In this document: in pieces, positions 25,915 to 34,187 of the stretch
Layout: every line of letters starts with the position of its first letter
Position numbering within the stretch: position 1 is the first letter of the stretch
NCBI GenBank assembly: GCA_946406035.1
Contig: CAMJJG010000018.1
Location: forward strand, 1 to 45,163
Direction: 5' to 3'
Source: an uncultured Prevotellaceae bacterium
Lineage (GTDB): Bacteria; Bacteroidota; Bacteroidia; Bacteroidales; Muribaculaceae
Length of the DNA stretch: 45,163 nucleotides
Made by a program: the position numbers and the translations under genes
The notes under the pieces: model-generated
Told to the model about the DNA's origin: nothing
The model's input: only the letters and a program-made list of their open reading frames with translations
Database searches by the model: none

Positions 25915-27836
25915 TGAGACGCATAACACTACTGGTAGCGATAATCATGGCATTAGTCGTACCGCAATTCATCAACGCTAGCAATGGGGTCACCTACGGC
26001 CCCAGAGCTAGCGCTTTTTCGATAGAGACCAACGATGACGCCCAGCAGGTTAAGCTGCGCATCTACAAAGACGGCATGGGCGGTAAACCCATCAAAACCG
26101 TCAACATGAAGCGCGACAAGGGCAACCCTGCCCTGTGGCAAACCAGCATCAAGGGGGACCTCAAGGGGCGGTTCTACACCTTTGACGTGAAGTATAACGG
26201 CAAGTTCCGCGGCGAGTGTCCAGGCATCTGGGCCACGGCCGTGGGTGTGAACGGCAGGCGCGGTGCCATCATCGACATGACAACGACCGATCCCCAGGGT
26301 TGGAATACGGACAAGCGACCCGTCATAGCCGCCAAGGACCTGATCATCTATGAGATGCACCATCGCGACTTCTCGATCGACGCCTCAAGCGGCATCGAGC
26401 ACAAGGGTAAGTTCCTTGGACTGACCGAACCGCGCGCCATCGAGCACTTGAAGCGGCTGGGTGTGAATGCGGTACACGTGCTGCCGTCGTTTGACTATGC
26501 CTCGGTCGATGAGACACGCCTCGGCGAGCCGCAGTACAACTGGGGTTACGACCCGGTGAACTACAACGTGCCAGAGGGCGGCTACTCGACCGATCCATAC
26601 CGCCCCGAGGTGCGCATCCGCGAGTTCAAGCAGATGGTGCAGTCCCTGCACCGTGCTGGCATCAAGGTTATCCTGGACGTGGTGTATAACCACACATGGA
26701 ATATCGACGGCAGCAACTTCCAGCTCTCGCGGCCCGATTACTTCTACCGCAAGAACGCCGACGGCTCTTACAGCAACGGTAGCGGCTGCGGCAATGAGAC
26801 GGCCAGTGAGCGCGAGGGCATGCGCCGCTTCATGATCGAGAGCGTGAAATACTGGATCAGCGAATACCACATCGACGGTTTCCGCTTCGATCTGATGGGC
26901 GTGCATGACGTCGAGACGATGAACGCCATCCGTCAGGCAGTGCCGCAGGACATCTTCATCTACGGCGAGGGATGGAGTGCCGGCAGCTGTGCATACCCTG
27001 GCGAACTGGCCATGAAGGCCAACATCAACAAGATGCCAGGCATCGCCGCCTTCAGCGACGAGATGCGCGACGCGCTGCGCGGCCCTTGGGACAGCAACAG
27101 CAAGGCGGCCTTCCTGGGCGGCGTGAAGGGTAACGAGGAGAGCATCAAGTTTGGCATCGTGGGGGCCATCCAGCATCCTGGTGTGGATTACAGCAAGGTG
27201 AACTACAGCAAGGCACCCTATACGCTCGAGCCCACCCAGATGATTGCCTACGTGAGCTGCCATGACGACATGTGCCTGGTGGACCGCCTCAAGGCCAGCG
27301 TCAAGGACATCACGGCCGATGAGCTCATCCGCCTGGACCTGTTGGCCCAGACGGTGGTGATGACCTCACAGGGCGTACCGTTCATGCTCAGCGGCGAGGA
27401 GATGCTGCGCGACAAGAAGGGCGTGCACAACAGCTTTGAGAGTCCTGACAGCATCAACCACCTGGACTGGGGCAACCTGGAGCGTTACCCTCAGGTGATG
27501 GACTATTACACGGGCCTGATTGCCATGCGCAAGGCTCACCCGGCCTTCCACATGGGCAGTGCCGACATGGTGCGCCGCAACCTTGAGTTTCTGCCAACCG
27601 AGAACTGCCTCGTGGCCTATCACATCAACGGCCGCGACGTGCCCGGCGAGCAGTGGGGCGACATCTACGTGGCCTTCAACGCTCACAAGCGCGCCCGCAC
27701 AATCGAGGTGCCCAAGGGCGAGTACACGGTCGTGTGCCGCAACATCAAGTGTGACCCGGCAGGCATAGCCACCGTCAAGGCCAAGGGCGGCAAGGTCACC
27801 ATCCCCGCCCAGAGCGCCCTCATCATCCACAACTAA
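25914..27836 (+). CDS. pulA: GH13 type I pullulanase-like alpha-glucan debranching enzyme, secreted
   Basis: The 640-residue protein has a signal peptide (about residues 1-23, ending INAS) and is probably periplasmic. An N-terminal CBM48-like domain (YGPRASAFSIETNDDAQQVKLRIY) precedes the GH13 barrel. The type I pullulanase signature YNWGYDP is at residues 208-214, followed by VVYNHTW. The catalytic residues are Asp326 in GFRFDLMG, Glu352 in YGEGW and Asp451 in SCHDD. It should cut alpha-1,6 branches in pullulan, starch or glycogen fragments, feeding linear dextrins to the transporter and amylomaltase coded just upstream. Coupled to malQ through the TAATG junction, it ends the operon before a strong hairpin. 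Confidence 0.93.
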   Translation: MRRITLLVAIIMALVVPQFINASNGVTYGPRASAFSIETNDDAQQVKLRIYKDGMGGKPIKTVNMKRDKGNPALWQTSIKGDLKGRFYTFDVKYNGKFRGECPGIWATAVGVNGRRGAIIDMTTTDPQGWNTDKRPVIAAKDLIIYEMHHRDFSIDASSGIEHKGKFLGLTEPRAIEHLKRLGVNAVHVLPSFDYASVDETRLGEPQYNWGYDPVNYNVPEGGYSTDPYRPEVRIREFKQMVQSLHRAGIKVILDVVYNHTWNIDGSNFQLSRPDYFYRKNADGSYSNGSGCGNETASEREGMRRFMIESVKYWISEYHIDGFRFDLMGVHDVETMNAIRQAVPQDIFIYGEGWSAGSCAYPGELAMKANINKMPGIAAFSDEMRDALRGPWDSNSKAAFLGGVKGNEESIKFGIVGAIQHPGVDYSKVNYSKAPYTLEPTQMIAYVSCHDDMCLVDRLKASVKDITADELIRLDLLAQTVVMTSQGVPFMLSGEEMLRDKKGVHNSFESPDSINHLDWGNLERYPQVMDYYTGLIAMRKAHPAFHMGSADMVRRNLEFLPTENCLVAYHINGRDVPGEQWGDIYVAFNAHKRARTIEVPKGEYTVVCRNIKCDPAGIATVKAKGGKVTIPAQSALIIHN

Positions 27837-27856
27837 CCACCACCGCCCGAACTAAA

Positions 27857-27901
27857 CTACCAGAGAAGCCGACTAATTGATTTAGCCGGCTTCTCTGGTA
27901 G
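27857..27901. terminator. Bidirectional hairpin terminator between convergent operons
   Basis: CTACCAGAGAAGCCG (27857-27871) pairs with CGGCTTCTCTGGTAG (27887-27901), a 15-bp perfect stem; the apical part can extend by CTAA/TTAG beyond one mismatch. It separates the pullulanase stop (+) from the GT32 stop (-) in a 94-base gap, so it can serve both strands. Confidence 0.8.
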
Positions 27902-27930
27902 TATGGGTCTTTATCACATGGTGACCTTTA

Positions 27931-28686
27931 CTACTGTATCTTATTGTCCTCCCCTGTAAAGAGGTTCTTCAACTTGTGCAGATGGAATCCAAACACGCGA
28001 TGTGACCATCGCGAGAGGCGCTGCTTGAGGGGGCTGCGATTCTGCCACGTGCGGGCATACCAGTGGATTGACCGCGTGTTGTCGGTCATGACAAGTCTGC
28101 CGGTCAAGTCATCCAGCGGATTGAAATAGTCCTTGGGATAGATCCAAATGCCGGCCACCTGCTGCATTGCATGGCGCGGTTCGAGTCCCTCATCGACCAG
28201 CAACGACGTGGTGCGGCGCACCACCGTCTCGTGGTCGTAGCTACCATCGGGCAACAAGAAATGTACCGTCGTGTAATAGTCAAGCAATCTCTTGTAGAAA
28301 GCATGGCCCGCCTCAACGGCAATGCCTTGGCCTGGGTTCACCAACGGGTATGCGTAAGATTCTGGATAAATATCCTCGATGCCCATAAAGGGGCCGCGCT
28401 CCATGATGTCATCTATCGGCTTGATCAACTCGACATCGGTGTCAAAATACACTCCGCCATGGTGATAAAGAATCCAGAAGCGGGCATAGTCGCTCACGAA
28501 GGCATATTTCTTGGCCTGATAGGCTTCGGCAGTATAAGGGACAGCATTGACATCAAAGTTATCCTCGTTCCACTCCTTGATCTCGTAGCCTGGCATATAT
28601 CGGCGCCAGCTCTCAATGCACTTGACAGCACTCTGAGGCAACGGATTCCGCCCAAACCAACAATAATGCACCACCCGCGGTATCAT
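27931..28686 (-). CDS. GT32-family glycosyltransferase (OCH1-like sugar-binding DXD motif)
   Basis: The 251-residue protein starts at ATG 28686 (MIPRVVHYCWFGRNPLP), chosen because this ATG overlaps the upstream stop as ATGA; the open frame reaches 5 codons further. It has the GT32 features: IPRVVHYCWFG at the N-terminus, CIESWRRYMPGYEIKEWN, then AFVSDYARFWILYHHGGVYFDTD with the DTD metal/nucleotide-binding motif. Such enzymes transfer hexoses, often mannose or galactose, in capsule and O-antigen loci. It is the last gene of the leftward AT-richer cluster. It is visibly less AT-rich than the middle of that cluster. Confidence 0.92.
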   Translation of the reverse strand: MIPRVVHYCWFGRNPLPQSAVKCIESWRRYMPGYEIKEWNEDNFDVNAVPYTAEAYQAKKYAFVSDYARFWILYHHGGVYFDTDVELIKPIDDIMERGPFMGIEDIYPESYAYPLVNPGQGIAVEAGHAFYKRLLDYYTTVHFLLPDGSYDHETVVRRTTSLLVDEGLEPRHAMQQVAGIWIYPKDYFNPLDDLTGRLVMTDNTRSIHWYARTWQNRSPLKQRLSRWSHRVFGFHLHKLKNLFTGEDNKIQ

Positions 28687-29777
28687 TTCTCTAACAAGCA
28701 CTCCTTAACAGCCTCTAAATATTGTCTACCGAATTCTGCATCGGGTTCCAAGTAATTACCCTCGCCCCATTCGTTCCAAGAGCGGAGAAAAATAAGACGA
28801 TGTTGCTCCTGCTTGTGTTGAACAAGCTCAACCGCTTGTTGCACATGTTGCTTAAACAACTCGGGAGTTGAGCCATAAAATATCACGGCCTTACATGCGC
28901 CACGTGGAGAGCGGTCATAATTGGTGACCACTGTCGGATATATATTCTCTTGTTTGTCGATTTCAGTAAAACAATTGCTGATGATATCCTTATAATGGTA
29001 TTTCTTTAACAGATACTTGGAGGAGTAAAAACGGTGGATCTTAGGGAAAAGGTAGGTTTTGACCCATGACGTCTTCATCTCAGCATGATAGAAGTTCTCC
29101 CAATTCAAGGCATCGAAACCTAGGTCAAGCGTTTCTCTATACCCCCTCAAGGGGCCACCCTGCAAACCCACAAAATGAATGCCTTCGAGGCCGTTCTCGA
29201 CAGCAAGCCTGTTCCACATCTCCATGAAATGGGCCGGATTGGGCAAGAACAACGGTGCCCAGACCAAGAATAACGGTCTCCCGTCCACCGTGATGTATCG
29301 ATGATCCTTGAAAGCGGGCAGGACATTATAGAAATGGGCAACTATATCCTCATCGCCAGGATATGTTTGTTCCATCAGTATTTGGCTCCCTTTATTCTTA
29401 TACTTTGTCCAGGTCTTGCGGCTCCAGGTGTGATTGGCCCATCCCAGACAGAAGGGGAAATCGGGTTTGCCGGACTGCAACACTTCATTAAAGGGTCGCT
29501 CCAGCAACTGTTTACCATTGCCAAACCAATAATGCCAGTAGATAAAGCCCTCGATGCCGGCTTCGCGAGCCAGCTCGGCCTGACGCTCTCTGATTTCGGG
29601 ATCTAACAAGTTATAATAGCCTAATTCGCCAGGAACCTTTGGCTGGACATGTCCTTTAAACAAAGGTTTTGCGCCCCTGACACTGGTCCACTCGGTAAAG
29701 CCCTTGCCCCACCATTCGTTATTCTCAGGAATCTCATGAAACTGAGGAAGGTAAAACGCTATAACCCTAGCCTTCAT
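28683..29777 (-). CDS. wbsX: WbsX-type GH99-like glycosyltransferase/glycoside hydrolase
   Basis: The 364-residue soluble protein starts KARVIAFYLPQFHEIPENNEWWG and continues with GKGFTEWTSVRGAKPLFKGH and IEGFIYWHYWFGNGKQLLERP, the diagnostic opening of the WbsX family (PF14307), related to GH99 endo-mannosidases. WbsX proteins are found in O-antigen and capsule loci; their reaction is not settled. The fold is a TIM barrel, and the late FLRSWNEWGEGNYLEPD motif is typical. Both ends overlap neighbours as ATGA (stop side with GT32, start side with the DUF616 gene), so it is tightly coupled within the cluster. Confidence 0.9.
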   Translation of the reverse strand: MKARVIAFYLPQFHEIPENNEWWGKGFTEWTSVRGAKPLFKGHVQPKVPGELGYYNLLDPEIRERQAELAREAGIEGFIYWHYWFGNGKQLLERPFNEVLQSGKPDFPFCLGWANHTWSRKTWTKYKNKGSQILMEQTYPGDEDIVAHFYNVLPAFKDHRYITVDGRPLFLVWAPLFLPNPAHFMEMWNRLAVENGLEGIHFVGLQGGPLRGYRETLDLGFDALNWENFYHAEMKTSWVKTYLFPKIHRFYSSKYLLKKYHYKDIISNCFTEIDKQENIYPTVVTNYDRSPRGACKAVIFYGSTPELFKQHVQQAVELVQHKQEQHRLIFLRSWNEWGEGNYLEPDAEFGRQYLEAVKECLLEK

Positions 29778-30658
29778 TTTAGATATATTGATTTAAAAAT
29801 ATTTGATAGATTCGTCACTATTGTCACTAACCCCTTTAAATATAGAGATGTAACTGGGCGAGAAGACTTGTACAACGACAGCCACTGATGGCGATACTTA
29901 TCGGGGTTAAAGGTTTTGCTCTTGATGCGCAATTTCTCGATAAAACCACGCTTGATAATTTTTGTTTTTATCACATTAGCATCACCGTCATGGTTAACCA
30001 AACGAAAATGTGTTCCATTGCGGGTATCCTCGCCATTAGGCAAGAAATAATTGAGGGGCACATCGTTTTTCCAGAGACAATACATAAATGAGAACTGATC
30101 ACGAGACGAATAATTCAATATCCAATCCCACCACTCCTCGTCAGTGGCCTTCATTTTATCATTATGAATTCTAAAAAGCACATTGTTCTCATTCAGTCCA
30201 AAATGACGAGGGAAGCCCAATTTGTAAAGTCGGTGACACTGACGAATAGCCACATAATCATGCTCCAGCAATGCTTGGCACATGTCAAAAGAGTGCTCAT
30301 AGATACAGTCACGACCAGTTAACACCAATTTGATGCCTGCAAACTCGATGTTTTGATCATATAATTCTATAAACCTGTCATACACCCATTGATCCAATAT
30401 CTGGATGTTCGCGTCTATATATAACGAAGCTTTATAATCTGCCAGAAGGGTCTCGGGATGCGTCTTGGGATAGCGTGATAGACGTTTGTTATCATTATCA
30501 ACGACCCTAGGGATTTCTCTTACGGTCCAGACGCCTTGCTTGGTTTCCTTAAAATCATTAGAAAACAGGATATAGTCAAACCTGTCATCAACGACCTTGG
30601 GCTGCAAGACATCATCATAGCCACCCACAAGAACAGTATAAATAACAAAATCTTTCAT
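29774..30658 (-). CDS. DUF616/TOD1-MUCI70-type glycosyltransferase-like protein
   Basis: The 294-residue product is started at ATG 30658 (MKDFVIYTVLVGGYDDVLQP), whose bases overlap the upstream stop as ATGA; the frame extends four codons further. Family marks are the IYTVLVGGYD opening, FDYILFSND, the conserved PETLLADYKASLYIDANI segment and later FPRHFGLNENNVLFRIHND. These resemble DUF616 proteins, which belong to the glycosyltransferase-8-like GT-A group. A sugar-transfer role in the polysaccharide is likely but unproven. It is AT-rich relative to genes at the window edges, as are its neighbours. Confidence 0.82.
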   Translation of the reverse strand: MKDFVIYTVLVGGYDDVLQPKVVDDRFDYILFSNDFKETKQGVWTVREIPRVVDNDNKRLSRYPKTHPETLLADYKASLYIDANIQILDQWVYDRFIELYDQNIEFAGIKLVLTGRDCIYEHSFDMCQALLEHDYVAIRQCHRLYKLGFPRHFGLNENNVLFRIHNDKMKATDEEWWDWILNYSSRDQFSFMYCLWKNDVPLNYFLPNGEDTRNGTHFRLVNHDGDANVIKTKIIKRGFIEKLRIKSKTFNPDKYRHQWLSLYKSSRPVTSLYLKGLVTIVTNLSNIFKSIYLK

Positions 30659-31557
30659 TTGATCGGGCAACGTTTTTCGGGAAGGATGACATAACCGCCC
30701 AATTCCTTTAGGAACGAATCAACATAGCCCATTCGTCCAGCCGTACTGGTAAAGGTCATTTCACCAAAGTATATCTTACCATTCACCTCATAGAGATCGA
30801 CCCGAACCATTGGGAAACCTTTTGAGAGGATTTTCACAATCTCAAGCATCTCATCAAAATTTTGCGGCTTTGGCAAAACCCTTCCATCAGACGTATAGTG
30901 GCCATAGGACTCAAGAAACTCGGGATGAGGATTCCAATCTAAATCATAGACGGTCTCATTTACATTTTCTTGAGTCCTGTCAAACATCACACTCACATAA
31001 TACACTCTGCCATCAAAGCACCAAAACTTGTAATCAGACACCGAATGGAACTCATTATTCTCTTGCTCCAAAAACTGTTCTGCAATGACCAGCGGAGGTA
31101 TTTTGTTGTAGTGTGGTTCACAATTCAAGTAACCATACTTCTGTTTCAGCCGCTGATTATAAAACGAAACAAGCTGAGCCTTGTCATAGCCTTTTTTCTT
31201 GTCAATAATCTTTGTCGATGCGCTGTCATGATTGCATTTCAAGACAAATTTATCAGGCAATGCGTCAAAGTCAATATCTTCAGCTTTTTCCCACGCCCCA
31301 TATAATGGCAACAACAAATGTTCAAATCCACGTTCCTTAACAAACTCACGCACACGGTATTTATCAGCCAGGCGGGTCCATTCACTGGTATCGGAATAGC
31401 AGATGAGCCATTGCATCTTCTCGTTGGCATCACGAGGGCTCTCCCAATTAACTTTATGTCCAAACTGAGCCGGCCACTCGTGATCGATAATCATCTTGGG
31501 ATAATGGTCAATCAAGAATTTGCGGATTTGCCATTTTAATTGTTTCTTTAAATTCAT
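30655..31557 (-). CDS. TupA-like ATP-grasp ligase
   Basis: The 300-residue protein matches the TupA-like ATP-grasp family (PF14305): MNLKKQLKWQIRKFL, the ESPRDANEKMQWL segment, LADKYRVREFVKERG, PDKFVLKCNHDSAS (ATP-binding lysine strand), PPLVIAEQFLEQ and the metal-binding end FPMVRVDLYEVNGKIYFGEMTFT. TupA takes part in teichuronopeptide synthesis in alkaliphilic Bacillus; ATP-grasp enzymes join a carboxylate to an amine through an acyl-phosphate. Here the neighbours suggest a uronic acid carboxylate or an amino-acid-like group on the polysaccharide as substrate. Both ends overlap neighbouring genes by four bases. The exact substrate is unknown. Confidence 0.88.
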   Translation of the reverse strand: MNLKKQLKWQIRKFLIDHYPKMIIDHEWPAQFGHKVNWESPRDANEKMQWLICYSDTSEWTRLADKYRVREFVKERGFEHLLLPLYGAWEKAEDIDFDALPDKFVLKCNHDSASTKIIDKKKGYDKAQLVSFYNQRLKQKYGYLNCEPHYNKIPPLVIAEQFLEQENNEFHSVSDYKFWCFDGRVYYVSVMFDRTQENVNETVYDLDWNPHPEFLESYGHYTSDGRVLPKPQNFDEMLEIVKILSKGFPMVRVDLYEVNGKIYFGEMTFTSTAGRMGYVDSFLKELGGYVILPEKRCPIK

Positions 31558-33068
31558 CTACAAAGGTGTTTAGAAATATAAGAAAAGGCTTTTTGCCGCT
31601 CATCAGCAAGCAATCCTAAGAAGAGAACTAGAACTGTACCAATAGCAACTGTTACAACCAGCCCCAATACATGTCCTAACAATGACTGAATTGGAAATTG
31701 ATTATATATGATAACATATGCAACCATTAAAATCACGATAATCAATGGTCGAATGTATGCTTCACCCATAAAGGACAGGATATCATAGTTGTATATAACC
31801 TTCATCAAGACCAATTGACTAATGCGGCTCAAAACATCTGATATAATATATAATAACAAAATGGTTACTGGAGGGTATCCAAGTTTGAAGAGATAATAAC
31901 CCACAGGAAGCGTCAAGAAATACCAGAATGAGTAAATGATCATGAACCACTTGATTTTGCCCAAAGCATCTTTCAGACGCAACATGCCTCCCCCTGTAGA
32001 AGCGACGAGCACCGTTACTAGTGTTACACGGCAAAATAGCACAGCATGATCAGGAACAAACCCTAACCAAAGGTTCAAAAGAAACTCCATCTCAACATAC
32101 AGCGGCAAAACGATCCATAGAGACAAGAGCTGGCAGATGCGACACGCACGGCTAGCGATAGACGAAGCTCGCTGTAAATCGCCCTTACCCACATTTTGAG
32201 TTATCTGAGGAGCAGCAGCCGAGTCAAAATTTACAGTAAACATTTCAACAAAGCCTTGTACAGTTCTTGCGATTCCATATGCACCATTGACAACCGTACC
32301 GAAGAAGAAATTGATGAGGATATTTGAACCCTGTGAGCGCCCCATAAGAGCAACTCCCGCCAACAAATTGTAATTGTTGAACACCAACAGGTCTTTGTAT
32401 TCATCTATCTTTTTAAATAACTTCCATCTCACTAGCTCAGGCCAATATTTGAAGCATAGGTAATGATATACCACAAATGACACCAATGTCGTCACGCTCA
32501 TAATAAGGGCATAAAAGCGGAGTGCATTCCCTTTGTAATAAAGTAACATAACTATCAAGCCCAACTTTATCAGAGCATTGATGATATCAATGACGGCAAT
32601 ATGAAAAAATTTCTCCTTGGCGACAAAGACACTTTGATATGGAACATTAATGATTCCTATGCATGCCACAACTGTAGAAACCTGGAACACAAACATAGCA
32701 TCCCCCGCTTTGCCTGGTTCAACTTTCAAATAATTTAAGATATAAAAGATTCCTATTGTCTCGGCGAGTAGAAGTATAATGAGGGCGAAAGCAATATGCG
32801 TGACTTGGCAAATATTAAAAACTTTGTTTGGATCGCCACTAGTTTTTCCTATTTCAAAATTCAAGAAACGGATGGTAGTGGCAGACATCGAACCCGAAAT
32901 GACAGCAAATAATGCTATCACACCTCCAACCACATTATACAGGCCATAATCGGACACGCCAAGTGCTTGTAACACAAATCGGGATGAAAACAACCCGATT
33001 AGCGTTACGACAATAAGCCTAATGTATACTATGATCGTGTTTTTCGCGATCCGCTTATTATCTGTCAT
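31554..33068 (-). CDS. wzx: Second Wzx-type polysaccharide flippase
   Basis: A 504-residue membrane protein with 12-14 hydrophobic segments. The start is ATG 33068 (MTDNKRIAKNTIIVYIRL), a typical flippase start; ATG 33092 would overlap the upstream gene much more. The 'NT...Y.R...' first helix, SRFVLQALGVSDYGLYNVVGG and the NSAAAPQITQ-like segment (FDSAAAPQITQNVGKGD) mark the oligosaccharide flippase family. It overlaps the epimerase gene by 11 bases at its start and the TupA-like gene by four at its end. It is unlike the first flippase (6453-7853) in sequence and AT-richer, so it likely serves a different repeat unit. Confidence 0.9.
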   Translation of the reverse strand: MTDNKRIAKNTIIVYIRLIVVTLIGLFSSRFVLQALGVSDYGLYNVVGGVIALFAVISGSMSATTIRFLNFEIGKTSGDPNKVFNICQVTHIAFALIILLLAETIGIFYILNYLKVEPGKAGDAMFVFQVSTVVACIGIINVPYQSVFVAKEKFFHIAVIDIINALIKLGLIVMLLYYKGNALRFYALIMSVTTLVSFVVYHYLCFKYWPELVRWKLFKKIDEYKDLLVFNNYNLLAGVALMGRSQGSNILINFFFGTVVNGAYGIARTVQGFVEMFTVNFDSAAAPQITQNVGKGDLQRASSIASRACRICQLLSLWIVLPLYVEMEFLLNLWLGFVPDHAVLFCRVTLVTVLVASTGGGMLRLKDALGKIKWFMIIYSFWYFLTLPVGYYLFKLGYPPVTILLLYIISDVLSRISQLVLMKVIYNYDILSFMGEAYIRPLIIVILMVAYVIIYNQFPIQSLLGHVLGLVVTVAIGTVLVLFLGLLADERQKAFSYISKHLCR

Positions 33069-34104
33069 AGTATTGACGGAACCAAGCGACATAGCGACGA
33101 ACGCCCTCCTCTACATCGACTTTGGGGGTAAAACCAAAGTCCCGTTTCATATCGCTCATGTCACTGAAGGTTTCCAACACGTCGCCAGGCTGCAATGGCA
33201 AGAAATCTTTTTTTGCTTCTTTGTCAAACGCTTTCTCAAATGCCTCTATATAGTCTATCAAATCCACTGGATGGGTATTACCAATGTTGTAAATCTGGTA
33301 GGGTGCTGATGACGTAGCGCAATCAGCTTTTGTACTATCCCAGGATTCATCAGATTGAGGCGGACAGCTGCAAATCCGCAGAATGCCACCCACAATGTCG
33401 TCAACATAGGTGAAATCGCGTCGCATTTTGCCATAATTGTAAACCTTGAGCGGTTTATCATTGCTGATTGCATCAGCAAACAGATAAGGAGACATATCTG
33501 GACGCCCCCACGGGCCATAGACAGTAAAGAACCTAATTCCAGTGCACGGTATCTTGAACAAATGGGAATAGGTGTGAGCCATCACCTCGTCGGCTATCTT
33601 TGTCGCTGCATATAAGCTGACAGGATGTGACACACCATCGTGGGTTGAATATGGGATTTTGCCATTCAAGCCATAAACGCTGCTTGAACTGGCATATACA
33701 AAATGCCTAACCGGATAACGCCTCGCAGCCTCAAGCATATTCAAGAAGCCAACGACATTGCTCTGAACATAAGTATCAGGATTCTCTAGAGAATACCTCA
33801 CACCAGCCTGGGCTGCCAAATGTACTACAAGTTCAGGCTTATGCTGACCAAACAAGTCATGAATGAGAGCCTTGTCAACGATATCACCCTTATAGAACGA
33901 CAATTGAGGATATGTTGAGCTCATATTTCTCGTTGAGTCATCAATAGCCTCAATACCAAGTTGCTTTAAGCGATCACACTTCAGCTGTGGGCTGTAGTAT
34001 TCATTCAAGTTATCAATGATGACAACTTCATGGCCATCCTCAGCTAGAGCATGAGCCACATGCATACCAATAAAACCCGCACCTCCCGTTAGTAAAACTC
34101 TCAT
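33058..34104 (-). CDS. NAD-dependent epimerase, UDP-glucuronate 4-epimerase-like
   Basis: The 348-residue short-chain-dehydrogenase-type protein begins MRVLLTGGAGFIGMHVAHAL (NAD-binding GGAGFIG, residues 7-13) followed by VVIIDNLNEYYSPQLKCDRL, a form typical of the UDP-glucuronate/UDP-galacturonate 4-epimerases (CapI/GAE type). The active-site set is the SSSSVYG serine and the YAATK Tyr/Lys. The product would supply UDP-galacturonate for the polysaccharide. A dTDP-glucose or GalE-type epimerase is less likely because of the NEYY segment. It follows the opine-dehydrogenase-like gene by 83 bases. Confidence 0.87.
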   Translation of the reverse strand: MRVLLTGGAGFIGMHVAHALAEDGHEVVIIDNLNEYYSPQLKCDRLKQLGIEAIDDSTRNMSSTYPQLSFYKGDIVDKALIHDLFGQHKPELVVHLAAQAGVRYSLENPDTYVQSNVVGFLNMLEAARRYPVRHFVYASSSSVYGLNGKIPYSTHDGVSHPVSLYAATKIADEVMAHTYSHLFKIPCTGIRFFTVYGPWGRPDMSPYLFADAISNDKPLKVYNYGKMRRDFTYVDDIVGGILRICSCPPQSDESWDSTKADCATSSAPYQIYNIGNTHPVDLIDYIEAFEKAFDKEAKKDFLPLQPGDVLETFSDMSDMKRDFGFTPKVDVEEGVRRYVAWFRQYYDR

Positions 34105-34187
34105 TTCCTTAATTATTCATCTATCGGCTTATTTTGAACATTTGGCCTGACATGACAATCGACAACCAAATTGAAACAATAATGACT

